From NCBI RefSeq assembly GCF_001704615.3, contig NZ_CP029397.2, positions 3,289,931 to 3,353,930 on the forward strand: 64,000 nt of DNA. Reading direction: 5' to 3'. This DNA comes from Acinetobacter defluvii (GTDB lineage: Bacteria; Pseudomonadota; Gammaproteobacteria; Pseudomonadales; Moraxellaceae). The position numbers and the translations under genes were made by a program. The notes under the pieces were generated by a model, which did no database searches, was not told where the DNA came from, and was given only the letters and a program-made list of their open reading frames with translations. Shown piece after piece: positions 8,578-17,478 of this stretch. Positions within the stretch are counted from its first letter, which is position 1. Each line of letters begins with the position of its first letter.

Positions 8578-11268
8578 ATGATTCAACAAATTAATGCTCC
8601 ACTGCGTGAGGATGTACGTTTACTCGGCAATCTTTTAGGGGAAACTTTAAAGGAGCAAGCGGGACAAGATTTGTTTAATCAAATTGAACAAATTCGTGCC
8701 TTAGCCAAAGGCGCACGTGATGGTCAAATTGAAGCAGAAAAACAACTCGAACAATTATTTCTTCACCTCAAAGATGATGAAATTTTGCCACTAACCCGTG
8801 CATTTTCACATTTCTTAAACTTTTCTAATATCGCTGAACAATACCATGTGGTACGCAGCCGCCGCCAAAGCGAGTTTGATGAAAATGAACCCTCTCCAAA
8901 CGTCCTTGTACCACTGTTTGAACAATTTAAAAATAAAAACATCAGTGCTGCACAACTGTATCAACAAGTTTGTGAACTACGCATCGAATTAGTACTTACG
9001 GCGCATCCAACTGAAGTCAGTCGCCGTACCTTGATTCAAAAATATGATGGCATGAATGACTGCCTGTCTAAATTTGACCAACAAAAACTCACGCCGAAAC
9101 AACGTGCAGAAGTGCTAGCAGACTTAAAACAATTAATCTGTTCCGCATGGCAAACCGATGAAATCCGTCAACATCGTCCGACCCCAGTGGATGAAGCAAA
9201 ATGGGGCTTCACCACCATTGAGCAAACTTTGTGGAATGCTGTACCCAAATTCATCCGTGAACTTGATGATTTGGTACAGGAAAATTGTGACAAAGCCTTG
9301 CCTTTGGACATTTCCCCGATTCGCTTTGCTTCATGGATGGGTGGTGACCGTGATGGTAATCCAAACGTCACCCATAATATTACCCAAGAAGTGTTGTGGC
9401 TCTCTCGTTGGAAAGCCACCGACTTATATGTACGTGATATTGAAGATTTACGTTGGGAATTGTCCATCGCAGCCTGTTCAGATGAACTGAAACAAGCATT
9501 GGGTGGTGAACATCCTGAGCCGTATCGTGAATATTTACGTGCCACCCGCACACGCTTAAAAGCCACGCGTCAATGGTTGGCAAGCAAACTGCAAGGACAA
9601 CATTCAGATGTAGATCGCAGTCTGATCATTCGCCATAAAGATGAATTATTACAACCGCTACTGCTCTGCTACCGTTCCTTGATCGACAGTAATTTACCTG
9701 AAATTGCCAATGGTAAATTGCTCGACTTTATCTACCGTGTGAATTGTTTCGGCATTGAACTGCTCAAACTGGATATTCGTCAAGAATCAGGTCGTCATCG
9801 CCAAGCGATTTCAGCGATTACTGAATATTTAGGATTGGGTAATTTTGAAACGTGGACAGAACAAGCCCGTCAAAATTTTTTATTACAAGAGTTACAAAGT
9901 AAGCGTCCACTATTGCCAAAACATTTAAATGAACCTGCGGATAGCTTGATCGAACATCCTGATGTGCAAGAAGTGTTTGCGACCATGCGTACTTTGGCAG
10001 AACAGCCCAAAGAAAGCTTAGGTGCATACATCATTTCAATGGCGGAATATCCAAGTGATGTGTTGGCAGTGCTTTTATTGCAAAAAGAAGCAGGCATCGA
10101 ACATCCATTACGTGTCGTGCCATTGTTTGAAACCTTGAAAGATTTGGACAGTGCAGCAAGTACCATGAGTACTTTGTTCAATATGCATTGGTACAAACAG
10201 CATATTCAAGGTAAACATGAAGTCATGATCGGTTATTCGGACTCCGCCAAAGATGCAGGCTTTATGTCAGCCAATTGGGCGCAGTATCGTGCACAGGAAG
10301 AGCTTACCGCAGTGGCACAACAACACGGCGTACAATTGACCTTGTTCCATGGTCGTGGTGGCTCAATCAGTCGTGGTGGTGCGCCAACACAGCAAGCATT
10401 ATTCTCACAACCGCCAGGGTCGATTTCAGGAGCGATTCGTGTCACTGAACAAGGTGAAATGATTCGCTTTAAATTTGGTTTGGAAGAAATTGCCTTACAG
10501 AATTTGGAAATTTACGCTGCTGCAACCCTTGAGGCAACCTTACTCCCACCGCCTGTACCCAAACAAGCGTGGCGTGATTTGATGCATACCATGACCGATT
10601 TATCGGTACAAGTTTATCGTCAAACCGTGCGTGAAAATCCACATTTTGTAAAATATCTCCGTACTGTCACACCTGAACTTGAACTGCAAATGTTACCGCT
10701 TGGCTCACGTCCTGCGAAACGTAAAGTCAGTGGTGGAATCGAATCTTTACGTGCAATTCCGTGGGTCTTTGCATGGACACAAATCCGTTTAATGCTGCCT
10801 GCATGGCTCGGTACAGGTGCTGCAATTAACCAAGTGATTGATCAAGGACATAAAAATCTGTTGGATGAAATGTTGGCAGAATGGCCCTATTTCCAAACCT
10901 TGATTGACATGTTGGAAATGGTACTGTCAAAAGCCGATTCCAATATTGCGTTGTACTATGAATCGCATCTGACTGATGACGAAGACCTAAAAGTTTTAGG
11001 GGCTGAACTACGTCAACGCTTACATGATGCAGTACAAACATTATTGGCAATGAAAGGTGAATCGAAGCTGTTAAGCTCCAATGATGTACTTGATCAAGCC
11101 ATGAAAGTACGTAAACCATATTTATTGCCACTACATTTATTGCAAGCGGAACTGATGAAACGCCGCCGTGCATATTTGGTGGAAAAGCAAGCAGAACACA
11201 CCCCTGTTGATCATGCTTTGATGGTGAGTATTGCAGGGATTGCCGCAGGCTTACGTAATACTGGTTGA
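8578..11268 (+). CDS. ppc: Phosphoenolpyruvate carboxylase
   Basis: Cytosolic anaplerotic enzyme that adds bicarbonate to PEP to make oxaloacetate. The 896-residue protein has the normal length and both signature regions: the catalytic His region (LVLTAHPTEVSRRT, about residue 140) and the second active-site block (VMIGYSDSAKDAG followed by FHGRGGSISRGG, about 550-600), plus the LGSRPAKRK block. The C-terminus ends RNTG, matching the family's xNTG ending. It is monocistronic: a TetR gene precedes it and a terminator follows directly. The ATG at 8578 is preceded by a GGAG about 8 bases upstream. Confidence 0.98.
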   Translation: MIQQINAPLREDVRLLGNLLGETLKEQAGQDLFNQIEQIRALAKGARDGQIEAEKQLEQLFLHLKDDEILPLTRAFSHFLNFSNIAEQYHVVRSRRQSEFDENEPSPNVLVPLFEQFKNKNISAAQLYQQVCELRIELVLTAHPTEVSRRTLIQKYDGMNDCLSKFDQQKLTPKQRAEVLADLKQLICSAWQTDEIRQHRPTPVDEAKWGFTTIEQTLWNAVPKFIRELDDLVQENCDKALPLDISPIRFASWMGGDRDGNPNVTHNITQEVLWLSRWKATDLYVRDIEDLRWELSIAACSDELKQALGGEHPEPYREYLRATRTRLKATRQWLASKLQGQHSDVDRSLIIRHKDELLQPLLLCYRSLIDSNLPEIANGKLLDFIYRVNCFGIELLKLDIRQESGRHRQAISAITEYLGLGNFETWTEQARQNFLLQELQSKRPLLPKHLNEPADSLIEHPDVQEVFATMRTLAEQPKESLGAYIISMAEYPSDVLAVLLLQKEAGIEHPLRVVPLFETLKDLDSAASTMSTLFNMHWYKQHIQGKHEVMIGYSDSAKDAGFMSANWAQYRAQEELTAVAQQHGVQLTLFHGRGGSISRGGAPTQQALFSQPPGSISGAIRVTEQGEMIRFKFGLEEIALQNLEIYAAATLEATLLPPPVPKQAWRDLMHTMTDLSVQVYRQTVRENPHFVKYLRTVTPELELQMLPLGSRPAKRKVSGGIESLRAIPWVFAWTQIRLMLPAWLGTGAAINQVIDQGHKNLLDEMLAEWPYFQTLIDMLEMVLSKADSNIALYYESHLTDDEDLKVLGAELRQRLHDAVQTLLAMKGESKLLSSNDVLDQAMKVRKPYLLPLHLLQAELMKRRRAYLVEKQAEHTPVDHALMVSIAGIAAGLRNTG

Positions 11269-11290
11269 GTCCTTTAAGTAGTTTATTGAA

Positions 11291-11314
11291 GGAGATGTCA
11301 ACATCTCCTTTTTT
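11291..11314 (+). terminator. Rho-independent terminator of ppc
   Basis: Stem GGAGATG / CATCTCC with a 4-base loop followed by a run of T, 22 bases after the ppc stop. Confidence 0.88.
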
Positions 11315-11433
11315 ATATTTTTCATTATCTTATATAATTTTTAAAGTATAATTTTTTAGAGTTTTGCTATAAAAAATAAGATTTTTAGATTAAGCTAAAA
11401 ATTAATCACGTATTTTTTAAGGATGTGCCTTGC

Positions 11434-12608
11434 ATGTCTGTGTTTTACTTATTCAACACTTGGTGTAAGAAAAAATCTGGACAACTCTTTCAGAATTATA
11501 TTCATTTGCTAGAGTTGAATAATATTGAAAAATCACGTGTGGTTACGGGTTTACTGTTTTTTTTCCATTTGTTTTTCCTTCTTTCATTACTTCCAAATTT
11601 ACAGCATCCTTTTTTAAATGCAGCTGCTCTTCCTTGGGCTGTGGGTTTGCTGTTGGTCTATATGGGAAGTGCAGCCTTACTCTATTTCATAAGTTTTTTA
11701 TTCCGTCTACAGAAAAAACTAACCGATATTTTCCCATTATATGCTTAGCTTTATATAGCAGTTCATTGATGAGTATCGGTGCATTTACAGGGATGATGAC
11801 CAGTATTACAGGTGTATTTACCATCGGTTCAATTTTAACAGGACTATTAATTTTTGAACGACATGCCATTTTCTTGGGATCTATCCCGTGTTTAATCGTT
11901 TTTTATGCCATCAGTCTACTCAATATTTTTCAGATTTTACCTTATGCCTTAATTTTTCATCCTTATACGATGGTTACCGAACAGTCCCAGAACTTTATGA
12001 TTATATTAAATTTAATCATCAGTACAGTTGTTGGCGTTACTATTATTCGAGTCTTTTATGCTTTTTTAAATCGTTGGAAAGCACGTGAACAAAAACAACG
12101 TGTATTAATGTCTTTAGACCCTCTCACACAAATTTTAAATCGCCGTGGTTTAAGTGATCATTATGAAAGTCTTCAACAACATGCCGAAATACAGAATCAT
12201 CCTCTTTGTGTTGCGCTTTTAGATATAGATTATTTTAAAAAAGTGAATGATCAATATGGGCATGATGCAGGTGATCAAGTTCTGCAAAAAATTGCTCAGA
12301 TTTTAAAGTTAAATTTAAGAGAATATGATCATATTGGGCGCTTTGGCGGTGAAGAGTTTATGATTATTTTTACCAATACATCGAGTAATATGGCATTTTC
12401 CATTTTAGAACGTTGTCGTAAGTCTATTGAACATCATGAACTGGCTTATCAGGGGCAAATTATTCGTTTTACTGCAAGTTTTGGTTTAAGTTGCTCTGAA
12501 TTATATGGTTATGATCAACAAACTTTATTACAAAAAACAGACCTCGCCTTGTATGAAGCAAAAAAATCCGGACGAAACTGTATCCGTATGGCGAAGGAAA
12601 TAACTTAA
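11434..12608 (+). pseudogene. Membrane-bound diguanylate cyclase (GGDEF), frameshifted
   Basis: c-di-GMP synthase with an N-terminal multi-helix membrane sensor and a C-terminal GGDEF domain. The domain has the active-site motif RFGGEEF and an RxxD inhibitory-site motif (REYD) five residues before it. The frame starting at 11434 (ATG, AAGGA about 10 bases upstream) reads good transmembrane sequence until a TAG at 11746-11748. The membrane region and GGDEF continue in the next frame (PSLMSIG-type sequence from about 11750). The break lies at GCTTAGCTTT, where GCTTA and GCTTT look like a 5-base near-duplication. Either the gene is disrupted, or there is a sequencing error or recoding. A restart at the ATG at 11769 could still yield a shorter membrane-GGDEF protein. 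Confidence 0.75.
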
Positions 12609-12850
12609 ACAGCCCTCTCTAAAGGATGCTTTTTATACTGATGATTTTTCCAATGAAATTTATCATCTTAAAATAATCTTTTAAAATTTATACTTTAAAT
12701 TCTTTTTACTTAATGGTTTCTATTTTTTACCAAACGGTATATTTTTAAATATTTATGAGCAAATCCAAATCTTTAGTTTGACTAAAAATATTAAAACTCC
12801 GAAGCAGAAAGAGTATGATGTGCACAATTTGATTTTTGAGCGCTCATTTT

Positions 12851-14155
12851 ATGTCCAATTGGTTTCCCAAATGGCGTCCTTATACTGGCAGCATTGATGC
12901 TCGTCCTGTCGGCACCAATGAATATTTGCCACCTGCCCAAAGTGTTGTCTTAGGTATTCAACATGCGTTTGCCATGTTTGGTGCAACCGTACTTGCACCT
13001 TTTTTAATGGGCTTTGATCCGAATCTTGCGATTTTAATGTCAGGGATTTGTACCATCTTGTTCTTTATCATGACGGGTGGACGAGTTCCAAGTTATTTAG
13101 GCTCTAGCTTTGCTTTTATCGGTGTTGTCATCGCAGCAACAGGTTATGCAGCATCAGGTACTGGTGCACCCAATGTAAATATTGCACATGCTGCGGGTGG
13201 AATCATGGCATGTGGTATTTTATATGCGATTTTCGGCTTTATTGTCATGGCAACAGGCACCAAATGGATCGAAAAACTCATGCCACCAGTAGTCACAGGT
13301 GCAGTGGTCATGATTATCGGTTTAAATCTGGCACCCGTCACTGTGAAAGGCGTTGCAGGCAATAACTTTAATATGTGGATGGCTTTGGTGACTGTGCTGT
13401 GCATGGGTTCAATCGCAGTATTTACCAAAGGTTTATTACAACGTCTATTGCTTTTGGTGGGTTTATTATCTGCATATTTGATCTATTTTATCGTTGCCAA
13501 TGTCATGGGCAATGGTACGCCGATTAACTTTACACCGATTCAACAAGCGGCTTGGTTTGGTATGCCAACCTTCCATTCGCCAGTTTTTGATGTCAATGCG
13601 ATGTTGATTATTGCACCGATTGCTTTAATTCTCGTTGCTGAAAACTTAGGGCATATCAAAGCTGTAAGCGCAATGACAGGTGAAAATCTTGATCCACATA
13701 TTGGTAAAGCTTTCGTTGCTGATGGTATTGCAACCACGCTTTCTGGGGGTGTTGGTGCACCAGGGATGACAACCTATGGTGAAAATATTGGTGTGATGGC
13801 AGTCACCCGTGTGTACTCAACCATTGTTTTCGTGATCGCAGGTATTTTTGCCATTTTCTTAGGTTTTTCTCCGAAGTTTGGAGCGATTATTCATACCATT
13901 CCAACGGCAATTTTGACTGGTGCTTCAATTGTGGTCTTTGGTTTAATTACCATTGCGGGTGCGAAAATCTGGATCGAAAACAAAGTTGATTTTTCTAAAA
14001 ATAAAAACTTGATGGTTGCTGCTGTAACGATCATTTTAGGTACTGGTGACTTTGCCCTTCAGTTTGGTGATTTTAATTTAGGTGGGATTGGTACTGCTAC
14101 TTTTGCTGCATTGATCTTGAACTGGTTCTTTAGTTTAAAAGATAAATCAGAATAA
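12851..14155 (+). CDS. Uracil/pyrimidine permease, NCS2 family (RutG-like)
   Basis: Inner-membrane nucleobase symporter with about 14 membrane segments. It aligns by eye with E. coli RutG over its length: QHAFAMFGATVLAPFLMG, GGRVPSYLGSSFAFIGVV, MPPVVTGAVVMIIGLNLAP, ILVAENLGHIKAVSAMTG and TYGENIGVMAVTRVYST, the last two carrying the family's functional Glu residues. The ATG at 12851 gives MSNWFPKW, resembling RutG; a TTG at 12836 would add five residues. No rut degradation genes accompany it, so it more likely serves uracil uptake and salvage. A terminator follows 20 bases after the stop. Confidence 0.92.
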   Translation: MSNWFPKWRPYTGSIDARPVGTNEYLPPAQSVVLGIQHAFAMFGATVLAPFLMGFDPNLAILMSGICTILFFIMTGGRVPSYLGSSFAFIGVVIAATGYAASGTGAPNVNIAHAAGGIMACGILYAIFGFIVMATGTKWIEKLMPPVVTGAVVMIIGLNLAPVTVKGVAGNNFNMWMALVTVLCMGSIAVFTKGLLQRLLLLVGLLSAYLIYFIVANVMGNGTPINFTPIQQAAWFGMPTFHSPVFDVNAMLIIAPIALILVAENLGHIKAVSAMTGENLDPHIGKAFVADGIATTLSGGVGAPGMTTYGENIGVMAVTRVYSTIVFVIAGIFAIFLGFSPKFGAIIHTIPTAILTGASIVVFGLITIAGAKIWIENKVDFSKNKNLMVAAVTIILGTGDFALQFGDFNLGGIGTATFAALILNWFFSLKDKSE

Positions 14156-14175
14156 TAAATTAAGTCTATTTTTGA

Positions 14176-14197
14176 GCAGTCGAAAGACTGCTTTTTT
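14176..14197 (+). terminator. Rho-independent terminator of the permease gene
   Basis: Stem GCAGTC / GACTGC with GAAA loop, followed by six T. It abuts the stop of the opposite-strand gene ending at 14196. Confidence 0.88.
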
Positions 14198-14408
14198 ATT
14201 TTAAATGAATATAAATCCAAGCATAAATCTCTCTCAATCGATCAAGCGAAATCGTATTCACATCGTTTGGATTTTCTAATTCTTCAAGCAGATATTGAAA
14301 CATTAACGTGTGTTCAGGATAGTTTTGCATCGCCTGTGCCAATGTCTCATTTAAATTTAGTGGCCAAGTTTCTATTTCACTCCACGTCAAAGGAACTAAG
14401 CGAATCAT
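14196..14408 (-). CDS. Small protein of unknown function downstream of a nucleotidyltransferase
   Basis: 70 residues, acidic and Leu-rich, with no signal peptide or membrane segment; includes WSEIETWPLNLNETL and a C-terminal REIYAWIYIHLK. I do not recognise it. Its ATG lies 8 bases after the stop of the nucleotidyltransferase gene, so the two are probably co-transcribed. It lacks the RxxxxxH motif of HEPN partners, so the pair is not an obvious HEPN-MNT toxin-antitoxin module. Confidence 0.5.
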   Translation of the reverse strand: MIRLVPLTWSEIETWPLNLNETLAQAMQNYPEHTLMFQYLLEELENPNDVNTISLDRLREIYAWIYIHLK

Positions 14409-14416
14409 CCTCTTAA

Positions 14417-14923
14417 TTAATGATTTTTTAAATTAATACGTTCTTGTAAAGTTTGATCATGTATCTCAAGCGCATTGAAATCACCTTGTATATCCTGATC
14501 ATACCCTTGGTTAATTGCCTGAACCACATTACGATCAATTTGAATATCCTTAAGATGTATTGATAAGTCTTCGCCATCAATAAAATGACAAAAGAATTTA
14601 ATCCATGCTCCCCAACGCTTCTGATTTTTTGGGTCTAAAACATCGTCTAAAAAACCAATGTCTACATCAATCTTAGAAAACATTGGAGATAAACTCATAA
14701 TATATGACTGAATATCTGATATTTTCATTTCTAAATCATCGGCTTGATAATGAAAGACCACACATAAATTGAGATCAGATGTTCCAACAACCGCTGTACC
14801 TTGAGCCACACTTCCGTATACATATAGGCTATGAAGTTCTATCGGAAATTTAGTCCGAAAAATGTGGATGACTTGATTTAAAATTGTTGAAAAGGCAGAT
14901 TTAATGACTATCGAGTTGGCCAT
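14417..14923 (-). CDS. Nucleotidyltransferase-fold protein with an altered active-site motif
   Basis: 168-residue cytosolic protein. The N-terminal half has the pol-beta-type nucleotidyltransferase signature GS..G......SD (GSVAQGTAVVGTSDLNL, residues 37-53). The usual DxD of this motif reads D50-L-N52, so the second metal-binding Asp is replaced by Asn; a later IDVDIG (D86, D88) could supply the third carboxylate. It may be an active variant, a binding-only protein or degenerating. Its partner is the 70-residue gene immediately downstream. Substrate unknown. Confidence 0.65.
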   Translation of the reverse strand: MANSIVIKSAFSTILNQVIHIFRTKFPIELHSLYVYGSVAQGTAVVGTSDLNLCVVFHYQADDLEMKISDIQSYIMSLSPMFSKIDVDIGFLDDVLDPKNQKRWGAWIKFFCHFIDGEDLSIHLKDIQIDRNVVQAINQGYDQDIQGDFNALEIHDQTLQERINLKNH

Positions 14924-14984
14924 ATAGGCTTAGAAATGAAAATTTATCAGAATATGATTTATAGCAAATTCTGTACACTTAAAG

Positions 14985-15017
14985 CAAAGCCACAGGACTT
15001 CATTCAGTGTGGCTTTG
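14985..15017 (-). terminator. Hairpin, probable terminator of the TDT transporter gene
   Basis: Arms CAAAGCCACA and TGTGGCTTTG, 13-base loop, located 55 bases past the stop of the minus-strand transporter. The T-tract is weak (CTTTGCTTTA). Confidence 0.5.
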
Positions 15018-15071
15018 TTCAACAGCTATAAGCTCATGCATGACTAGATTTATATTTACTGTTCACGTAAT

Positions 15072-16208
15072 TTAAACCTGTTCTCTCTCCAACAAAGCCT
15101 TTAAACATGGAGAAAAGAATAAATTCCCTTGATACATGCCTTTCACGGTTTTCGCCATCACCATCACCCAAAGTAACATCAAGATTGCTGCAAATGCCAA
15201 ACCTACATCGACAATAAAATTGACATGGATTTGATGACCTAAATTCAACACGGCTAAAGTGAATACACCCAATGGGAATGTTAAGCCCCACCAACCGAGG
15301 TTAAATGGTAAATCAGTTGCAGCATGTTTCAATGTCGTTAAAATCGCAATGGCAAACCACCATATCCCAAAACCAAGTAAGATAAAGCTTACCACGATGC
15401 CTACATGTTGGAAGAACACACCCAGTTGCTGCATCTGAATAAAGGCTAAAACTTGTGGCGCTTGTGCACCCAAAACCAACAATGCCAAAGCCCCTGTACC
15501 AATTGGTCCTAAAGCCAACCAACCTGTAATTGCCAATTCTTTACTTGGCAATTGGTGCAAAGCCAAACGCAACATCAAAATGCTCAAAACTCCAAAAGCA
15601 GGTAAAACAGACATGCCCCACAACACATAGCTTACAAATAAAATACCAACCGCTTCCTGTCCCGCAGGTAAATATGCCAACAATAAACCGCCTGAAGTTG
15701 CTGCAACCTCACATGCCACAATTGGTAGTAACCACATCGCAGTCATGGTCTGTAATTCATGCTTTTGCTGACTGAACATGAAAAATGGCACGATGATTCC
15801 AATCAATACAGCCAAGATCGCATCGAGATACCATAAGTTTTGTGAAATCTGCACCGCAACATCACCATAAAGCGCAATGCCATATTTTAAAAAGCCATTG
15901 ATGACTGTCGCAAGCCCCATCGGAATTGCACCTAAAAACAGTGCCATACTTGAATGAGAAAAAATCTGCCGTGCTTCATGAGGATAAATCAACCAACGCA
16001 AAAGATAGAGCACACTAAATGCACAAAATAACAGCGTATTGAATTGCCATAAACCTGTACCCACTGCCCAAAACAACGCATGCGCAAAAGGAAATTCAGA
16101 TATGATCAAAGCAACCACACCTGTACCCATAGTCATAGTGAACCAATTCGGGGTAAACTGACGAATCACATCCCGACTTTGTTTTAGTTGATAAAGTGGC
16201 TTTTGCAT
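15072..16208 (-). CDS. TDT-family transporter (TehA/SLAC1 fold)
   Basis: Integral membrane protein of 378 residues with about ten hydrophobic helices. It begins RQFTPNWFTMTMGTGVVAL, the characteristic opening of the tellurite-resistance/dicarboxylate transporter (TDT) family, whose members move anions such as malate, sulfite or chloride. Later blocks include WYLDAILAVLIGIIVPFFM and GWWGLTFPLGVFTLA, also typical. It stands alone, divergent from ribF. The substrate cannot be read from sequence; the names tellurite resistance or C4-dicarboxylate transporter would be guesses. Confidence 0.85.
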   Translation of the reverse strand: MQKPLYQLKQSRDVIRQFTPNWFTMTMGTGVVALIISEFPFAHALFWAVGTGLWQFNTLLFCAFSVLYLLRWLIYPHEARQIFSHSSMALFLGAIPMGLATVINGFLKYGIALYGDVAVQISQNLWYLDAILAVLIGIIVPFFMFSQQKHELQTMTAMWLLPIVACEVAATSGGLLLAYLPAGQEAVGILFVSYVLWGMSVLPAFGVLSILMLRLALHQLPSKELAITGWLALGPIGTGALALLVLGAQAPQVLAFIQMQQLGVFFQHVGIVVSFILLGFGIWWFAIAILTTLKHAATDLPFNLGWWGLTFPLGVFTLAVLNLGHQIHVNFIVDVGLAFAAILMLLWVMVMAKTVKGMYQGNLFFSPCLKALLEREQV

Positions 16209-16415
16209 GGCTTTTTTCTCATTTCAACAGATAAATTGATGATACGAGCAACCACTAATAAATAAAATTGATTTATTTTTATAAAATTCATCAGATTTAT
16301 TGATATAAAATAATATTTGACCATAATTTTTCTGGATAAAAACACAACAACAAAGACGAAACTGTGAGAATATGGCAATATATATCCTTTCAAATTTTAA
16401 GCTTATCTTGAAATC

Positions 16416-17417
16416 ATGCAGCTGTTACGTCTAAATGCCTTAGCACCGAATTTTCAATTGCCGCCGACCTCAGTGACGATCGGCAATTTTGATGGTGTCC
16501 ATTTGGGACATCAAGCGATGGTTTCTCAACTAAAAGATGTTGCCAAAACACAAAACTTAAAAACGTTGGTGATGATCTTTGAGCCACAGCCTTTAGAATT
16601 CTTTAAAGGTTATGAAGCTCCACCTCGCATTACGTCACTTAGAGAAAAAGTAGAATATTTGACTGAGCTGGGCGTGGACTATATTGCGATTGCCAAATTT
16701 GATAATCAGTTCCGCAGTTTAAGCGCCGAACATTTTGCAGACTTACTCAAATATAAACTGAATGCGCACACTCTTGTTTTAGGTGATGATTTTCATTTTG
16801 GTAAAGATCGTCAGGGCAATAGCGCATTTTTAAAACAATATGGCTTTGAAGTCACCGATTTACATACTGTTGAGTTAGAAGGTGAACGAGTCAGTTCGAC
16901 CCGTATCCGCCAAGTGTTGCAGTCAGGTAATTTAAGCCTTGCAGCCAAGCTTTTAGGACGTCCTTATAGCATGATTGGTCGTGTACAATATGGCGACCAA
17001 ATTGGACGAACGTTAAATTTCCCAACGATTAATGTGCGTATGGGTCGTCATCGTCCATGTCTGAATGGCATTTATGCAGTTGATGTGGTCTGTGAAAGTA
17101 TTCCCTTGACAGAAAAGGTCAAAACAGACCATCCGCAAAAATTGGGCGTTCAGGGTTACCAAAAGCAAGCCTTATTTGGTGCAGGTCATGTCGGTACACG
17201 TCCTGCAATTAAACAAGAACATCCTGAATGGCGATTAGAGGTACATTTCCCCGATGTTTCTGCTAATCTGTATGGTCTGTTGATGCGGGTAACTTTTCTT
17301 GACTATTTACATGGTGAGTTAAATTACCCCTCGCTTGAAGCACTTCAAGCAGGAATTGATGATGATGTAGTGAAACTGCTTGAGTTTCGCAAAAACACCC
17401 CCAATTTTCCTTTTTAA
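16416..17417 (+). CDS. ribF: Bifunctional riboflavin kinase / FAD synthetase
   Basis: Makes FMN from riboflavin and ATP, then FAD. The N-terminal adenylyltransferase domain (about 15-180) shows IGNFDGVHLGHQ and the later SSTRIRQ block. The C-terminal kinase domain (about 185-330) shows GRVQYGDQIGRTLNFPTIN and the end VKLLEFRKN. 333 residues, normal for gammaproteobacteria. It precedes ileS-lspA in the order common in this class, with a 61-base gap to the ileS start used here. Confidence 0.97.
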   Translation: MQLLRLNALAPNFQLPPTSVTIGNFDGVHLGHQAMVSQLKDVAKTQNLKTLVMIFEPQPLEFFKGYEAPPRITSLREKVEYLTELGVDYIAIAKFDNQFRSLSAEHFADLLKYKLNAHTLVLGDDFHFGKDRQGNSAFLKQYGFEVTDLHTVELEGERVSSTRIRQVLQSGNLSLAAKLLGRPYSMIGRVQYGDQIGRTLNFPTINVRMGRHRPCLNGIYAVDVVCESIPLTEKVKTDHPQKLGVQGYQKQALFGAGHVGTRPAIKQEHPEWRLEVHFPDVSANLYGLLMRVTFLDYLHGELNYPSLEALQAGIDDDVVKLLEFRKNTPNFPF

Positions 17418-17478
17418 ACTAGATTTTTATTGTAAAACGCGTCAGTAATGGTGCTGATAATATTGGATGAAAACTTGC

